A DNA stretch of 5,878 bases from Lentisphaeria bacterium (GTDB lineage: Bacteria; Verrucomicrobiota; Lentisphaeria; Oligosphaerales; Lenti-02). Positions 1 to 5,878 of this stretch are shown piece after piece. Below the pieces are notes generated by a model. The model saw only the letters and a list, made by a program, of their open reading frames with translations. It was not told where the DNA came from and did not search any database. Both the position numbers and the translations under genes were made by a program. The stretch is from the NCBI GenBank assembly GCA_023145395.1, contig JAGLDW010000378.1, forward strand, positions 1 through 5,878, given 5' to 3'. The stretch's first letter is position 1. Each line of letters begins with the position of its first letter.

Positions 1-1
1 T

Positions 2-3000
2 TACGCCGAGTGCGGCAGTGGATGTAATGTGGGGCAGAAGACGTTTGCGTTCACCATCCCCGTGGGCGCGATCGTCGAGGGAATCGGGCTCGCCACCAAG
101 CTCGTGGGGGCGGGGTTCGCCCTCCCTTTAGGCGCCGGGCTTCTGATCCCCGATATCACTGTTACCCTCGATACCGAGTTCAGCGGTACAGCATGGCTCA
201 GATGCCCGCCCGATTACTGCCCGGACGGACAGCTGATGATGGGGGTGGACCTCCTCCTGCAGGGAGAAGCCGCGGTTGGCAGCAAACCCCCTCTTTCCTC
301 GCAGTTCACCGCGATAATCCCGGTGGTGACGAGGCTGCGTGACAACTCGCAGCAGGACACGGATCTTGACCTCCACAACATCCTCACCGAGTGGAGCTAT
401 ACCGAGCAGAACTTCCAGGTGGGACTTTCTCTTCCGGTCGTCGGTGGTGGCGAGGTGGCGCTCTTTCCCGTCTCCGACTCCCGCGGGACTGGTTACACCA
501 GCTGCGTAGTTCAGGGGGGGTGCGGGGATTACGAGACGCGTCCGGTGATCGTCTCCTGGCCCTCCGAAATCGTCGTGCCGATCGGCGGGGAGGCGCACTT
601 TAATGTGGTCGCCACCATGCAATCCACCACCCATCCTCAGCTCACGTTTCAGGACGCAATGCCCTACACCGTCCCCCTCCGTTATGAGGTAAGCCGCTCG
701 CGATGGCCGGGGGTGCACTTTGAGATCACAGACGACCACCGGGAGAACGGGACGATCGTCCCCGGCGGCCAGGCGACGGTCCGGGTGGACCCCGCCGCAC
801 AGATCCCCGACGGCACCACCGAGAAGGTCGCAGTCACGGTATGCGATTCACGGGATCCGTTGTGGTGTGACATGAAGCCGATGACGATCCGCTACGTCCT
901 CAATCACCCGCCCGAGGCGATCTCGGACGGCAGAACCATCGCTCAGGGGGAGGGGTGCTTCGGGCCTGTCCATTACAAGGCACGTGATCCTGACCTTCCC
1001 GACAACTACGGGTATCAGCTGTTCTTCGATCCATTGGGTTACGAAGGCTGGGACTGCTCGAACGTTTACATGAACCTGATGTATGACTCTCCTGGCTTAA
1101 TCGGCACATGCTCGGGGCAAGAGTGTGGACTACCATTCGTTTGTGCGTACCAACGGTGTTTGTGGCCCTCTCATCCTATTCCGGAAGGGACCTATGAGTT
1201 CCCGTTCCGGGTGACGGAGTACAACCCCTGGACCAAGGAATACGGCTTCTCTTCCCGGGGGGCATGGACACTAACCGTGGCCAACCAGTTGCCGGTGATC
1301 ACGGTGGACCCTTCCACGTTGAAGGTAGGGCCTGGTGACATTGCGAGGGCTAGGGTCACGGCCACCGATCCCGACAGGGACACGCTCACCCTGGGGAAGC
1401 TCAGCGGCCCGGGTTCTTTCCCCACAGTCACGAACACTGGTTCAGTGGCAGGCACCTACACCTGGGCCGTGCCAGACCCTTACCGGGGCTCCCCCTGGAA
1501 GCTGGTCGGGTTCAAAGCCACTGACTCCTGTGGTGCCACAGATCTTGCGTATCTTCTGATCCACGTGCGTACACCCCCGCGGGTGGGGAGTGGTTATGTG
1601 AGCGTGTTCCAGGGCGAGACCGCTGCCACATCCGTCTACGTAGAAGATCCTGACAGTGACCGACTGACGTTCAACTTTCATTCCCCTGATGGAATCGTGG
1701 CGGAGGTGGTGGGAGAAGAGCCGGTCCGTGAATACGACGACTATGGTCAGGGTGGAAGGTACGAGAAGATCCAAGTGAGTGTTGCTGAAGATATGACGCC
1801 GGGGAGATACAACATCACCGTCACCGCTGAAGATGAAACCAAACTCACCGCTACCGGTGCTCTCACCGTGGAGGTGAAGCAGCAAAACCATCCGCCGGAG
1901 GTCGATCCCACGGGAAAGGAAATCTCGCGAAAAGGTGGTGGCGGACCGGATGCCTGGGCCAGTGGTATGCGCGCGGTACTGACTGCGTGGAACGATGATC
2001 CGCCGTGTTTCATCTTTTCTGATCCCGACGGCGATGCATTGATTTTCGGCATAAGTAGTTCCCGGTATGGAGCTGCGGTGAGTCTTCTTCATTCAGCTCC
2101 GACGTTCGATAACCAAGGGAGTCATTATCGAGTAAGCGTGCTTTACGCTCCTCCCGCTGATCTTGACCAAGTACTTGCGCGTGGGGAACACGCTATGCAG
2201 GATGTGTTAACAGTAACCGGGACCGATCCGAGTAGAGCAAGTGCCAGCGCCAGAATTGTCATCACGCTTACTGATGCGCCGCCGGAAGCGACGGCAAAGA
2301 CGATCGAGTTTCATCACGGACCGGTGACAATCAAGCTTACCGCGAGCGATCCCGATGATACGAACTTGGGATATACCGTCATCCGTTCGCCAACTCATGG
2401 TGCGCTCACCGGAAGAGCACCCGATCTCACTTACACTCCCGATCCGAGTTTCCTGCAAGGAGGAAATGAGGACTATATGGAGTTTTCAGTTACCGATGGT
2501 GTACTCACCAACCAAGCTACAGTGACGCTGGTGGTAGTCAACGCTCCACCAATAGCGATGGCTGACACCGCCACAACCCACGTGGCAACCCCGGTAATGA
2601 TCGCTGTCCTCACCAACGATACCGATCCGGACGGAGATCCTCTCACGCTGGCCTCAGTGGGGGCGGCCGGACACGGCGCAACAGCGATCGCAGGGGATCA
2701 GGTGTTGTACACACCCCAGCCCGGCTACTGTGGCAGCGATTCGTTCTCCTACACAGTATCCGACGGTTACAGCGGGGAAGCATCCGCCTCCGTCGTGGTG
2801 ACGGTGATCGACGTTACCCCTCCGCATGTCGTTACCAAGGATATCACAGTGTACCTGGACGCAACCGGGAACGTAACGATTACCCCGCAGGATGTGGACA
2901 ACGGATCGACCGATAACTGCGGGATCGCCTCGATGAGTGTAATCCCGGATTCCTTCGCCTGTGCCGATCTCGGAGGTAACACGGTGACTCTGACAGTGAC

Positions 3001-4087
3001 TGACACCAGTGGCAATCATGCCAGTGCTCAGGCCACGGTAACGGTGGTGGACAACCTGCCGCCGGTGCTCACGGTTCCCCCGGATGTGACGATCGAATGC
3101 GGCGAGGCGACCGATCCGAGTCACACCGGACAGGCGACGGCGACGGACAACTGTGATTCCAACCCCCAGGTCATGTATGCCGACACTACAAGCGGTACCT
3201 GCCCACAGGTGATCACCCGCACGTGGAAGGCGACGGATAGCTCGGGCAACTCGGCAACTGGGGTACAGAGGATAACGGTGGAAGACACCACCCCGCCGGA
3301 GCTGCATTGTCCTGGAGATGTAACAGCTGATACCCATGATCCATCCGGAACAACGGTCACGTTTACGATGACGGTGACCGACACGTGCGATCCCAGTCCA
3401 ACGGTGATGTGCACTCCGGCCTCGGGGAGCCACTTCCCCATGGGGATGACCACGGTCACCTGCGAGGCCAGCGATGCGTGTGGAAACACAAGTTCGCCGT
3501 GCAACTTCACGGTAACGGTGACCTTTGTCAACCACCCGCCGAACGCGGTGAACGATTCTGCAACCACGCCGGAAGATACCGCGGTGACGATCGCTGTCCT
3601 CGCCAACGACTCCGACCCGGATGGGGATCCACTGAACGTGACGAGCGTTACCAACCCGCCGCATGGCACGGCGACGAGCGTCGGAAGCCAGGTCCGCTAC
3701 ACCCCTGATTCCGGTTTCTCCGGTACCGACTCATTTACCTACACGATTACCGATCCTTATGAAGCAACTGACTCTGCTCAGGCGACCGTGAGTGTGGAGC
3801 ACATCAACCATCCCCCGGTGGCGTACGATGACGAGTACTTCGTTCCTAACTGGTCGCAGCCGGTTCCCCTCCACCTGAACGCCGATGATCCGGATGGTGA
3901 TCCACTCACCTACTTCATCGTCAGTGGCCCTGATCATGGATTCCTTACCGGGACAGCGCCCGATCTCACCTATCACCACACAGGAGGGGGAATCCCTGTG
4001 GACTGGTTCACGTTCAGGGTCTTCGATGGATACGACTACAGCAACATCGCTACGATCGTGATCGATCCGCCGGTGGACACACAATGA
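2..4087 (+). CDS. Giant exported multi-domain protein with Ig/cadherin-like and HYR modules, 5'-partial
   Basis: The reading frame is open to the left edge (codons start at position 2), so the N-terminus and any signal peptide lie outside. The GTG at 29 is only an internal valine with no signal peptide after it. Numbering from that codon, residues 1-170 match nothing I recognise: a hydrophobic Gly/Ala/Leu stretch (11-45), then beta-like sequence with a CPPDYC motif (59-64). A tandem of beta-sandwich modules follows, most opening with (N)xPP: about 172-291, 292-418 (Cys-rich), 419-514, 515-617, 620-747, 749-836, 838-927, three HYR-like modules (929-1007, 1008-1086, 1087-1166), 1168-1256 and 1260-1346. 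Many carry acidic DPDGDPL-type loops (e.g. 866-872, 1196-1202, 1287-1293), typical of cadherin-like Ca2+-binding modules. The third HYR module has six Cys (1094, 1120, 1128, 1145, 1151, 1158), pointing to disulfides outside the cytoplasm. Such proteins usually act in adhesion or as extracellular scaffolds; the ligand is unknown. The C-terminus (VDTQ) has no LPXTG, PEP-CTERM or clear sorting tail. Exported modular protein: very sure; exact role: unknown. Confidence 0.93.
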   Translation, partial: YAECGSGCNVGQKTFAFTIPVGAIVEGIGLATKLVGAGFALPLGAGLLIPDITVTLDTEFSGTAWLRCPPDYCPDGQLMMGVDLLLQGEAAVGSKPPLSSQFTAIIPVVTRLRDNSQQDTDLDLHNILTEWSYTEQNFQVGLSLPVVGGGEVALFPVSDSRGTGYTSCVVQGGCGDYETRPVIVSWPSEIVVPIGGEAHFNVVATMQSTTHPQLTFQDAMPYTVPLRYEVSRSRWPGVHFEITDDHRENGTIVPGGQATVRVDPAAQIPDGTTEKVAVTVCDSRDPLWCDMKPMTIRYVLNHPPEAISDGRTIAQGEGCFGPVHYKARDPDLPDNYGYQLFFDPLGYEGWDCSNVYMNLMYDSPGLIGTCSGQECGLPFVCAYQRCLWPSHPIPEGTYEFPFRVTEYNPWTKEYGFSSRGAWTLTVANQLPVITVDPSTLKVGPGDIARARVTATDPDRDTLTLGKLSGPGSFPTVTNTGSVAGTYTWAVPDPYRGSPWKLVGFKATDSCGATDLAYLLIHVRTPPRVGSGYVSVFQGETAATSVYVEDPDSDRLTFNFHSPDGIVAEVVGEEPVREYDDYGQGGRYEKIQVSVAEDMTPGRYNITVTAEDETKLTATGALTVEVKQQNHPPEVDPTGKEISRKGGGGPDAWASGMRAVLTAWNDDPPCFIFSDPDGDALIFGISSSRYGAAVSLLHSAPTFDNQGSHYRVSVLYAPPADLDQVLARGEHAMQDVLTVTGTDPSRASASARIVITLTDAPPEATAKTIEFHHGPVTIKLTASDPDDTNLGYTVIRSPTHGALTGRAPDLTYTPDPSFLQGGNEDYMEFSVTDGVLTNQATVTLVVVNAPPIAMADTATTHVATPVMIAVLTNDTDPDGDPLTLASVGAAGHGATAIAGDQVLYTPQPGYCGSDSFSYTVSDGYSGEASASVVVTVIDVTPPHVVTKDITVYLDATGNVTITPQDVDNGSTDNCGIASMSVIPDSFACADLGGNTVTLTVTDTSGNHASAQATVTVVDNLPPVLTVPPDVTIECGEATDPSHTGQATATDNCDSNPQVMYADTTSGTCPQVITRTWKATDSSGNSATGVQRITVEDTTPPELHCPGDVTADTHDPSGTTVTFTMTVTDTCDPSPTVMCTPASGSHFPMGMTTVTCEASDACGNTSSPCNFTVTVTFVNHPPNAVNDSATTPEDTAVTIAVLANDSDPDGDPLNVTSVTNPPHGTATSVGSQVRYTPDSGFSGTDSFTYTITDPYEATDSAQATVSVEHINHPPVAYDDEYFVPNWSQPVPLHLNADDPDGDPLTYFIVSGPDHGFLTGTAPDLTYHHTGGGIPVDWFTFRVFDGYDYSNIATIVIDPPVDTQ
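2599..2640 (+). repeat. Module B DNA repeat, copy 1
   Basis: This 42-base stretch matches 3589-3630 at 36 of 42 positions by my count, including an exact 13-base run (gatcgctgtcctc) and an exact 7-base run (ccaacga). It encodes the IAVLxNDxDPDGDP core of module B. Similarity at the DNA level, including third codon positions, suggests the two B modules share a fairly recent common origin inside this gene. Strong codon preference in a conserved motif is the alternative. Confidence 0.7.
3589..3630 (+). repeat. Module B DNA repeat, copy 2
   Basis: Second copy of the module B core repeat, exactly 990 bases (330 codons) downstream of the first. The encoded residues differ only at T/A and T/S positions (IAVLANDSDPDGDP here against IAVLTNDTDPDGDP in copy 1). 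Confidence 0.7.
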
Positions 4088-4090
4088 TCT

Positions 4091-4097
4091 GGAGAGG
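4091..4097 (+). promoter_or_regulatory. Ribosome binding site for the downstream exported protein
   Basis: GGAGAGG lies four bases after the upstream stop codon and 7 bases before the ATG at 4105. This spacing favours 4105 over the in-frame ATG at 4084, which lies inside the end of the previous gene (ATGA overlap) and has no purine-rich site at a suitable distance. Translational coupling between the two genes is likely. Confidence 0.75.
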
Positions 4098-4104
4098 CGG
4101 GCGA

Positions 4105-5199
4105 ATGAAGATTGTGCGGCTGTTGGTTCCTTTGTTTGTGCTGGGATGGTGTGGGACCGTCCTTACCGGTACCCCGTTCATCCATTCCGAGGGGGAGATA
4201 GCGGTATCTTCTCTGGACACTTCTCCCGATTTAAGCCTGCAAACGAGCCTCGAAGCAGGATGGAAGGAAGACGGCTGGCAGGTAAGCGGTATTGCCACGG
4301 TGATGGATAACCACTGGACTGAGCTAAGATGGGAAGGATTGGCCACATTGGGGGAAATCAGCCTCAGATCAAGCACGATCTTCGATCCGCAGAGCGCATC
4401 GTTCACTTCCACGCAGATGGATGTCGCTTTCTTGTGGAGCGGGCTGCAGGTAGGCGCACTGACCCGATTGGAAGGAACGGGCGTCGGGTTTGGGCTCTCC
4501 ATTGCCGGGCCAAGTGATTCGATCGTGCAAGGGATCAATCTGCGGTTCAACCTGAAACAGTACCAGGATGAGATCGTGGAAGAGACGTTTTGCACGGAGT
4601 TCTCTCATGCGACGATCAACCTTAAACTCCCTGTGCCGTGCATGGATGACATCTTCGCGGAGATCGATCTGAACAGGGACGGACTCGATGAGGTGTGGCT
4701 CCAACTGCAGCAGCCGTTGAACGTCCTTCCCTGGCTCTCCTTAGGTATGGCTGTGACCTTCCGCACGGACGAAAAGGCGGCATCTTTATCCCCATCGCTT
4801 TCCCTTTCTTCTCCGTCCTGTTTTGATCTCTACTGGGGTGTTGACTGGGAGAGCACCGATAGCACATTCAGCGGTCTGAAGCTCTACGGGATCGGGTTTC
4901 ACGGGGAGATCGGAGGGGTGCAGATTCGCAGCCTGACTGCTCTTCTCCCCGATGAGATCGCCCTCGTGAAGTCTCCCTACTGGGAACTGCTCGGCATTGC
5001 CAGCAAGATCCCCACCTATTGTGGTGAGGGAGAGGTGAGCGCGGTCTGCTACTTCGGGGACAGTGGGCTGTTCGACGTAGGGGAAGTTTACCTGGAGATC
5101 AATCTTCCCTTATCACCGGCCTGGATGTTCTCCCTGACGATCTGCCTACCAACGGCGGGTACTCCGTCCTTCACCCTCACCTGGAAGGGAGATCTCTGA
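4105..5199 (+). CDS. Exported beta-rich protein of unknown family (364 aa) encoded directly after the giant modular protein
   Basis: I do not recognise the family. Starting at 4105, the protein begins MKIVRLLVPLFVLGW with K2 and R5, a hydrophobic core at about 6-20 and a small-residue region ending near TG (21-22), a typical Sec signal peptide. An upstream in-frame ATG (4084) would add seven residues (MIWRGGR) before it and fits less well. Cys16 is preceded by LGW, so it is not a good lipobox. The mature part alternates polar and hydrophobic residues in many short stretches (for example 56-63, 84-90, 104-118, 127-133, 143-149, 256-264, 327-333), suggesting a beta-sandwich or beta-barrel. A loop DLNRDGLDEVWL at 188-199 resembles a DxNxDGxxE calcium-binding loop. 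Mature cysteines (163, 179, 239, 306, 315, 347) could form up to three disulfides. The C-terminus (TLTWKGDL) lacks the terminal aromatic residue of classic outer-membrane barrels. The tight spacing to the giant gene suggests a shared operon and perhaps a shared surface structure; this is inference. Confidence 0.85.
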   Translation: MKIVRLLVPLFVLGWCGTVLTGTPFIHSEGEIAVSSLDTSPDLSLQTSLEAGWKEDGWQVSGIATVMDNHWTELRWEGLATLGEISLRSSTIFDPQSASFTSTQMDVAFLWSGLQVGALTRLEGTGVGFGLSIAGPSDSIVQGINLRFNLKQYQDEIVEETFCTEFSHATINLKLPVPCMDDIFAEIDLNRDGLDEVWLQLQQPLNVLPWLSLGMAVTFRTDEKAASLSPSLSLSSPSCFDLYWGVDWESTDSTFSGLKLYGIGFHGEIGGVQIRSLTALLPDEIALVKSPYWELLGIASKIPTYCGEGEVSAVCYFGDSGLFDVGEVYLEINLPLSPAWMFSLTICLPTAGTPSFTLTWKGDL

Positions 5200-5270
5200 T
5201 TCAGGAGGGCCCGTAACGAATGTACTCAGCCGGATCAGCCGACAGAGAGGATAGGTAAAGACGCTCGCTT

Positions 5271-5673
5271 TTACCCTGAAGTTCCTGAGGTCAAAATAGC
5301 TGAAGTGCCGTTGGGCAAAGAAATCCCGAGCGAATCGAGGTTCGCCGTACTGCCTACATCCTGAATCGTAGGTTGAGAACGGTTTATGCGCCTATTCCGC
5401 AAAAGCCAGTATGCCACGCACTCAAGAGCTGTGTCAAGCAAAATGGCGTGTTTTACATGCCTACAGAAATCACGGCTTCCAAACGCGGAAAACGGGATAC
5501 TTACTGCATTAAATGCCTATTTCGACCCCAAAATCGCCAGAAACTTCAGACTAATCAATCGATCGGCAATCCAGATGATCTTCTCAGTGGCATCCATGGC
5601 GTGATGAGCATAGGTGCCAGTGGCTGTGAGAGCAACTGGTGTGTTGCCAGATCGATAGATATCATGAGGCACT
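5271..5673 (-). pseudogene. Possible decayed HD-domain hydrolase (YqeK-like), N-terminally truncated
   Basis: On the minus strand one frame runs leftward from the 5673 region to a TAA at 5271-5273, interrupted only by a TAG at 5517-5519. Before the TAG, the residues MDATEKIIWIAD (from 5597 leftward) resemble the stretch after the second histidine motif of YqeK-type HD phosphohydrolases, where the pattern is roughly HTxGxxxM, then EK(I/V)(I/L)(Y/F)(I/V)AD. After the TAG, in the same frame, comes a helical stretch ending in ALECVAYWLLRNRRI. This resembles the C-terminal helix of that family (TLxYLLxRxxxI, then a TI/TV motif). The usual HTxG histidine appears lost and the EPxR after AD is absent. 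The N-terminal HD half is missing because the PPC gene occupies that DNA on the other strand. YqeK-type enzymes hydrolyse diadenosine tetraphosphate. The similarity is from memory of the family pattern and short, so chance is a real alternative. Confidence 0.3.
5666..5669 (+). promoter_or_regulatory. Weak ribosome binding site for the PPC gene
   Basis: GAGG lies only 4 bases before the ATG at 5674, closer than ideal. It sits in the loop of a small inverted repeat ATCAT/ATGAT (5661-5665 and 5674-5678) whose right arm includes the start codon. A 5-base-pair AT-rich stem is too weak to claim regulation. Confidence 0.4.
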
Positions 5674-5878
5674 ATGATCGAAGCAAGAACTGCGAGCGAA
5701 TGGGTTGTCAGGCTACAGGATGGAGAAGCCCTTGCTGATGGTTTGCGAGGATTGGAAAGCAATGCCGCGCTGATTGTATCAGGTATAGGCATGGTGAGAG
5801 ACATCACGTTGGGATACTGGAATGGGAGCGAGTATGAAGCCCATGCTTATCCTGAGCCGGCTGAGCTACTCTCTCTTC
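5674..5878 (+). CDS. PPC (DUF296) domain DNA-binding-type protein, 3'-partial
   Basis: The frame runs from ATG 5674 off the right edge, giving 68 codons and one extra base. An in-frame TGA at 5665-5667 makes 5674 the first available ATG. The translation carries the hallmarks of the PPC/DUF296 domain: an opening strand and turn WVVRLQDGEAL (10-20), a helix with LADGLRGL (20-27), the core strand and turn ALIVSGIGMVRDITLGYW (32-49), and EPAELLSL (60-67). In known members the G(I/A)G-x-x-R-x-x-x-L-G-(Y/F) segment and the (P/E)xELLSLxGN segment are the most conserved parts, and the complete domain is about 110-140 residues, so about half is visible. Stand-alone prokaryotic PPC proteins form trimers; their function is poorly known, while plant relatives combine the domain with AT-hooks to bind DNA. 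The gene is about 475 bases from the exported pair and probably belongs to another transcription unit. Confidence 0.85.
   Translation, partial: MIEARTASEWVVRLQDGEALADGLRGLESNAALIVSGIGMVRDITLGYWNGSEYEAHAYPEPAELLSL

Larger units (their letters stand above)
2273..4066 (+). other. Mirror-ordered module block A-B-HYR-HYR-HYR-B-A in the C-terminal half
   Basis: Module subtype A (2273-2536 and 3806-4066) carries the shared signature HGxLTGxAPDLTY. Subtype B (2540-2809 and 3530-3796) carries IAVLxNDxDPDGDPL followed by YTPxxGxxGxDSFxYTxxD, the pattern of the bacterial Ig-like/cadherin-like family often named Big_9. Between the two B modules lie three HYR-like modules (2813-3526) with DNC/DTC cysteines and a TDxSGN- or SDACGN-type signature near the end of each module. 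The order A-B-H-H-H-B-A is read directly from the translation. Whether it arose by block duplication or by chance module shuffling is inference. Confidence 0.7.
5200..5673. other. Gene-poor interval between the exported-protein pair and the PPC gene
   Basis: This stretch is less GC-rich than its neighbours (42% and 47% in two hand-counted 60-base blocks at 5401-5520). I find no intact gene that I trust, no tRNA-like structure and no canonical Rho-independent terminator. A weak inverted repeat GGTAAA/TTTACC (5254-5259 and 5270-5275, loop of 10) is not followed by a T run. A second weak one is CCTAC/GTAGG (5353-5357 and 5368-5372). No -35/-10 pair with proper spacing is evident upstream of the next gene. 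The most interesting content is a minus-strand gene remnant, listed separately. Confidence 0.6.

Noticed and set aside
29..31. GTG at 29 as the true start of the giant gene
   Set aside because: The frame is open upstream to the window edge, no ribosome binding site precedes it and no signal peptide follows, so it is an internal codon.
514..520. Run of seven G as a phase-variation tract or frameshift
   Set aside because: The frame is intact across it, and seven G in a GC-rich gene is not long enough alone to argue for slipped-strand switching.
2654..3664. 336-codon open frame on the minus strand antisense to the giant gene
   Set aside because: It lies fully inside the strongly supported plus-strand HYR/cadherin-like coding region; its translation is Arg/His/Gly-rich low-quality sequence and follows from repeated ACG-GTG-type codons on the plus strand.
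4150..4152. Cys16 of the exported partner protein as a lipoprotein cysteine
   Set aside because: It is preceded by LGW; a lipobox needs a small residue (G, A or S) just before the Cys.
5254..5275. Hairpin GGTAAA/TTTACC as a terminator for the exported pair
   Set aside because: The stem is only 6 base pairs and AT-rich, the loop is 10 bases and no T run follows.
5408..5437. Minus-strand promoter-like pair TTGACA / CATACT with an 18-base spacer
   Set aside because: It lies inside the putative gene remnant and there is no minus-strand gene to its left for it to drive; the -10 match is mediocre.
5373..5738. 121-codon plus-strand frame starting at a TTG
   Set aside because: It overlaps the PPC gene start in another frame, has no ribosome binding site, matches no family I know, and its openness mirrors the codon register of the minus-strand remnant. 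A real gene cannot be fully excluded.

Overview
This window is a moderately GC-rich bacterial segment (about 73% G+C in a hand-counted 60-base stretch near the left end, about 50% in the middle, falling to 42-47% near 5400-5520). It holds the 3' part of a very large exported multi-domain protein gene, a smaller exported beta-rich protein gene overlapping its end, a gene-poor stretch with what looks like a decayed gene on the minus strand, and the first 68 codons of a PPC/DUF296 gene that runs off the right edge. No mobile element, tRNA, rRNA or CRISPR array is visible. The combination of HYR and cadherin-like tandem domains with a signal-peptide protein fits an environmental or uncultured bacterium with a repeat-rich cell surface. 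I cannot assign a phylum from the sequence; a lineage such as Bipolaricaulota/Acetothermia is only a guess.

Layout: (1) 2-4087 (+), the C-terminal 1361 codons of a giant Ig-like/cadherin-like/HYR protein, open to the left edge. Its last 600 residues have a mirror-like order of module subtypes: A-B-HYR-HYR-HYR-B-A. (2) 4105-5199 (+), a 364-residue signal-peptide protein of unknown family, rich in predicted beta strands. Its ribosome binding site lies directly after the stop of gene 1, and an alternative in-frame ATG overlaps that stop as ATGA, so the two are almost certainly co-transcribed. (3) 5200-5673, no convincing intact gene. On the minus strand one frame stays open across this region except for a single TAG, and its two halves resemble, in order, the middle and C-terminal parts of a YqeK-like HD-domain hydrolase. 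(4) 5674 to the right edge (+), the N-terminus of a PPC (DUF296) domain protein.

Genes 1 and 2 probably form one functional unit: a long extended surface or secreted protein and a small exported partner. That is inference from gene order and signal peptide only. The PPC gene is separated by about 475 bases and is probably an independent transcription unit. No clearly new molecular system can be demonstrated; the most distinctive items are the paired exported genes, the mirror arrangement of modules and the minus-strand gene remnant.
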